DNA of 18,116 nt. Origin: JBCBWG01 sp964579305. Lineage in GTDB: Bacteria > Pseudomonadota > Alphaproteobacteria > Rhizobiales > Hyphomicrobiaceae. Of this stretch, positions 15,341 to 18,116 are shown one piece after another; position 1 is the first letter of the stretch, and each line of letters opens with the position of its first letter. Position numbers and translations under genes: made by a program. The notes beneath the pieces are model-generated. The model ran no database searches. It had not been told where the DNA came from and saw only the letters and a program-made list of their open reading frames with translations. Where the stretch lies: the NCBI GenBank assembly GCA_964579305.1, contig CAZOGY010000078.1:1-18116 (forward strand). The letters run 5' to 3'.

Positions 15341-16588
15341 CTAACGCAGTTGTGGGGTGGCATCAAACAGGCGCTTGTGTTCGGCCAGGGCAAATCGATC
15401 GGTCATGCCGGCCACGAAGTCGCCAACGACCCGCAGGCGATCGCTTCCGGATTTGCCCTGTGAACGCGCGCGCCAGGTGTCGAGCATCGCTTCGGGTTGG
15501 GCTTCATAGCGCGCGATCAGGTCATGCACGATGCGCGCGGCATCTTCCATGATCGCGGTGACCTTCTGGTGCCGGTAAAGATTGTCGAACAGAAAGGCGC
15601 GCAAAACTTTCAAATCCGCCCGCATATCCTGTGAAAACGCGATCACTGGAGCTGGGTGTGCGCGAATGTCGTCCGGGCTTGCGGGCGCGAGCGCGGCTAG
15701 GCGCTCACGGCTTTCGCGCACGACATCAGCGATCGTCAAGGTGATCAGTTGCCGGGTGATCTCATAAATGTCGCGGGCTGGATCACGCTGCGCACGCCGC
15801 CGTAACATATCCATGATCGGGGCGATCAGCGGCACGTCTGCGATCTGGTCCATCGTCAACAGCCGTGCGCGCAAACCGTCGTCGATATCGTGGGTATGCC
15901 AGGCGATATCATCGGCGAGGGCGGCGACCTGGGCCTCTGCCGATGCTTGGCGTGCGATCTGAAGATCCATCCGCTGCGGCCAGTCGGCCAGGGCAGTTCG
16001 CATGGCCGATGCACCGGGGTGGAGATCCGCGCGACCCGTTTCGTCTAAGAGCGGGCCATTGTGCTTGATAAGGCCCTCAAGCGTTTCCCAGCAAAGGTTG
16101 AGGCCGTCAAACTGGTTGTACTTGCGCTCGAGGCGGTGGACGACGCGAAAGCTTTGGACGTTGTGATCAAAACCGCCGCAGTTCTGCAAGGCCTCATCCA
16201 TTGCGCGTTCGCCCGCGTGGCCGAAGGGCGGGTGGCCGAGGTCATGGGCCAAGGCGATGGCCTCGGCGAGATCTTCATCCAAGCATAGTTGTCGCGCGAT
16301 GGTGCGCGCGATTTGCGCGACCTCGAGGCTGTGTGTCAGGCGGGTGCGGTAGTTGTCGCCTTCGTGGTAGACGAAGACCTGCGTCTTATAGGTGAGCCGT
16401 CGAAACGCGCTTGAGTGAACGATCCGATCGCGATCGCGCTGCATGTCGCTACGGGTGGGGCAGGACGCTTCGGGCACCAAACGGCCTTGGCTGGGAACGG
16501 CGCTGGCGGCGTAAGCGGCAAGGGCGCGCGCGCCTGGGGGCAAATCCGCGCCGTAATGGTGATGGCTGTTGCTGTGGTATGGCAGCAT
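15341..16588 (-). CDS. dgt: Deoxyguanosinetriphosphate triphosphohydrolase-like protein
   Basis: This is a 415-residue HD-domain phosphohydrolase of the dGTPase-like family, which splits dNTPs to nucleoside and triphosphate; substrate range cannot be read from sequence. Metal-binding residues are His86 (RLTHSLEVAQIA), His115-Asp116 (ALAHDLGHPPFGHAGE) and an Asp near 226 (LADDIAWHTHDIDD). RDRDRIVHSSAFRRLTYKTQV (51-71) is typical of the family. The ATG at 16588 has AAGGA seven bases upstream; an in-frame TTG at 16618 would add ten residues and is less likely. It is the first gene of the long minus-strand run. A strong dyad lies 38-59 bases upstream of its start. Confidence 0.93.
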   Translation of the reverse strand: MLPYHSNSHHHYGADLPPGARALAAYAASAVPSQGRLVPEASCPTRSDMQRDRDRIVHSSAFRRLTYKTQVFVYHEGDNYRTRLTHSLEVAQIARTIARQLCLDEDLAEAIALAHDLGHPPFGHAGERAMDEALQNCGGFDHNVQSFRVVHRLERKYNQFDGLNLCWETLEGLIKHNGPLLDETGRADLHPGASAMRTALADWPQRMDLQIARQASAEAQVAALADDIAWHTHDIDDGLRARLLTMDQIADVPLIAPIMDMLRRRAQRDPARDIYEITRQLITLTIADVVRESRERLAALAPASPDDIRAHPAPVIAFSQDMRADLKVLRAFLFDNLYRHQKVTAIMEDAARIVHDLIARYEAQPEAMLDTWRARSQGKSGSDRLRVVGDFVAGMTDRFALAEHKRLFDATPQLR

Positions 16589-16916
16589 TTCAGCTTCCTT
16601 GGCGGGCGATGCGGCCAAGCGGATTTCACCGCAAAGCGTTGCGGTGAGTTGCTCTGACGCGCGAAGCCTTTATCTTCAAGTGCAAATCTGCGGACGCACT
16701 TGCGCGAACCGTTGTCGATCTTGCGCCTGGAGATCAGACGTGACCGGCGTTTGCAACAGGCCTAGTCAATCATCCAGCCACAGGTGACGGCAGTCGCGGT
16801 CAATGGGTCGGACAAAGATGCTCTATAAGGTTGGAAAAAGAGCCACGTCATCCGATGTGAGAATGGCAATGCCATGCCGTCAGGTCGGACATTGATCGAG
16901 CAAGGATAACAGCGCC
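16589..16916. other. 328-bp divergent regulatory region between dgt and erpA
   Basis: There is no credible gene here. This stretch must hold the divergent promoters for the dgt run (minus) and erpA-xth (plus). The dgt side contains the dyad at 16626-16647. On the erpA side a TATAAG hexamer at 16824-16829 resembles a -10 element, but no good -35 lies at the right distance. A small ATGGC-AAT-GCCAT inverted repeat sits at 16863-16875. I recognise no IscR, Fur or Irr site. Confidence 0.5.
16626..16647. promoter_or_regulatory. Inverted repeat in front of dgt
   Basis: TCACCGCAA (16626-16634) and TTGCGGTGA (16639-16647) are perfect 9-base arms around a 4-base centre (AGCG on the plus strand). The site ends 38 bases upstream of the dgt ATG. 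It could be an operator for a dimeric repressor or, in the transcript, a stable leader hairpin. No known regulator is assigned. Confidence 0.5.
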
Positions 16917-17261
16917 ATGAGCGAAATCAGTCAGTCCGTCGGCGTCAGTGCTGCTGCCGCGAAACGCATTTCGGAAATCCTGAGCGGCGAAGGGTCACCG
17001 TCCGTGTTGCGCCTGTCGGTTGAAGGCGGCGGTTGCACCGGCTTTCAATACAAGTTCGATCTCGTGCCACGCGCCGATATGGCCGACGATGATCTCATCA
17101 TCGAGCGTGACGGCGCCACCGTGGTGGTCGACCCGGTGTCCTTGCCGTTTCTTGAGGGTGCTGAATTGGACTTTGTGGATGAACTGATCGGGGCGTCATT
17201 CAAGGTCCACAACCCGAACGCCGTTGCCGCCTGCGGCTGTGGCACCTCCTTTTCCGTCTGA
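16917..17261 (+). CDS. erpA: A-type iron-sulfur cluster carrier (ErpA/IscA family)
   Basis: This is a 114-residue A-type carrier that holds an Fe-S cluster and passes it to apo-proteins. The three cluster ligands are present: Cys40 in GGGCTGFQYKF, and Cys106 and Cys108 in the C-terminal CGCGTSFSV. The N-terminal VGVSAAAAKRISEIL and LRLSVEGGGC blocks are typical. The ATG has AAGGA ten bases upstream. The erpA name follows the usual alphaproteobacterial annotation beside dgt and xth; IscA is the alternative within the same family. xth starts 45 bases downstream, probably in one transcript. Confidence 0.93.
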   Translation: MSEISQSVGVSAAAAKRISEILSGEGSPSVLRLSVEGGGCTGFQYKFDLVPRADMADDDLIIERDGATVVVDPVSLPFLEGAELDFVDELIGASFKVHNPNAVAACGCGTSFSV

Positions 17262-17306
17262 TGGCGGGTCACCTTCAAATCTCGCCCTCAGCCAACGGAA
17301 TACCGC

Positions 17307-18095
17307 GTGAAAATCGCCACTTGGAACATCAACGGCGTGAAAGCCCGGCTGGAAACAGTCAAGACATGGCTGGGCGAAAGCGCGCCGGATATCGCTTGCC
17401 TGCAAGAGATCAAATCGCAAGCTGAGACGTTTCCCACCGAGATCTTTGAGGACCTGGGCTACAACGTCGCGCTGGCTGGGCAAAAGAGCTTCAATGGTGT
17501 CGCGCTTCTGTCCAAGGCTCCGATTGAGGATTTGGTTGATCGCCTGCCGGGTGACGAGGACGACGCGCAAGCTCGCTATCTGGAGGCGACGGTCGTCTCA
17601 GACGACATTGCGGTGCGGATTGCCTCAATCTATTTGCCGAATGGAAACCCGCTCGGCGGCGACAAGTTTGCCTATAAGCTTGCTTGGATGGACCGGCTTA
17701 TCGCGCATGCGAATGGCCTGCGCAGTTTGGACATGCCCGTGGTCCTGGCGGGGGACTATAACGTGATCCCCGAACCGCGCGATGCGAAGTTTCCAGATCG
17801 CTGGAGGGATGACGCGTTGTTCCAGCCCGAAAGCCGGGATGCGTTCTTCCGCCTGCAAAACATTGGCTTTACGGATGCCGTGCGTGCCTGCCACGCGGAA
17901 GATGGCGTCTACACGTTTTGGGATTATCAAGCCGGTGCCTGGCAAAAGGACCACGGCATCCGCATCGACCATTTGATGGTCAATGCCCAAGCTGCGGATC
18001 TGATCCAGACCGTCACGGTCGAGCGTGACGTGCGCGGCTGGGAAAAACCGTCGGACCACGTACCCGTGACAGCGACCTTTTCGTTGCCGGAGTGA
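17307..18095 (+). CDS. xth: Exodeoxyribonuclease III
   Basis: This is a 262-residue endonuclease/exonuclease/phosphatase-fold DNA-repair enzyme, an AP endonuclease with 3'-5' exonuclease activity used in base excision repair. Catalytic residues align well: Asn7 (WNING), Glu34 (CLQEIK), Tyr109 (IYLPNG), Asp150 and Asn152 (AGDYNV), Asp221 (RIDHLMV) and Asp250-His251 (PSDHVPV). Length is normal. The start is GTG at 17307, with ACGGA seven bases upstream; MKIATWNINGVKAR is the family N-terminus. The last 21 bases of the window after its TGA show nothing. Confidence 0.96.
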   Translation: MKIATWNINGVKARLETVKTWLGESAPDIACLQEIKSQAETFPTEIFEDLGYNVALAGQKSFNGVALLSKAPIEDLVDRLPGDEDDAQARYLEATVVSDDIAVRIASIYLPNGNPLGGDKFAYKLAWMDRLIAHANGLRSLDMPVVLAGDYNVIPEPRDAKFPDRWRDDALFQPESRDAFFRLQNIGFTDAVRACHAEDGVYTFWDYQAGAWQKDHGIRIDHLMVNAQAADLIQTVTVERDVRGWEKPSDHVPVTATFSLPE

Positions 18096-18116
18096 GCCGG
18101 CCGCCGGAGTTGAGGG

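Noticed and set aside
16831..16859. Possible sigma-70 promoter for erpA starting at TTGGAA
   Set aside because: The hexamer at the right distance (GATGTG) does not resemble a -10 element.

Overview
The window is a GC-rich stretch of bacterial housekeeping DNA, most likely from an alphaproteobacterium. The gene content and order fit that class: xth, erpA, dgt, argS, a SPOR-domain protein, nagZ, scpA, scpB, tatA, tatB, tatC, serS, surE, an nlpD-like LytM factor and a DUF815 ATPase. Several proteins also have alphaproteobacterial wording, for example TatA beginning MGAMSIWHW. A Rhodospirillales-like lineage is possible, but I cannot fix it from sequence alone. I see no rRNA, tRNA, CRISPR array, insertion sequence, prophage or attachment site.

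Layout: a DUF815 P-loop ATPase (plus strand, TTG start) converges on an nlpD-like lipoprotein (minus). A strong minus-strand terminator lies between them. A 427-bp non-coding stretch upstream of nlpD holds a perfect CtrA-type box and, at its far end, a probable terminator for surE. From surE to dgt (about 2.88-16.59 kb) every gene is on the minus strand. In transcription order these are dgt, argS, the SPOR protein, nagZ, scpA, scpB, an ABC ATPase, tatA, tatB, tatC, serS and surE. nagZ, scpA, scpB and the ABC ATPase overlap end to start (ATGA, an 8-nt overlap, GTGA) and are probably translationally coupled. A 328-bp divergent region with a strong dyad separates dgt from erpA and xth on the plus strand.

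Together the genes cover envelope growth and division (SPOR protein, NagZ, NlpD-like factor), chromosome condensation (ScpA, ScpB), folded-protein export (TatABC), tRNA charging (ArgS, SerS), nucleotide metabolism and DNA repair (Dgt, SurE, Xth) and Fe-S delivery (ErpA).

I found no convincing undescribed multi-gene system. The points worth a second look are an orphan ABC ATPase with an 80-residue basic N-terminal extension inserted between scpB and tatA; two matched inverted repeats in an unusually long tatA-tatB spacer; a 9-bp-arm dyad in front of dgt; the CtrA-type box in front of nlpD; and a SPOR protein with a roughly 300-residue low-complexity cytoplasmic part. Start codons below were chosen from ribosome-binding sites and family N-termini, so several differ from the longest open frame.
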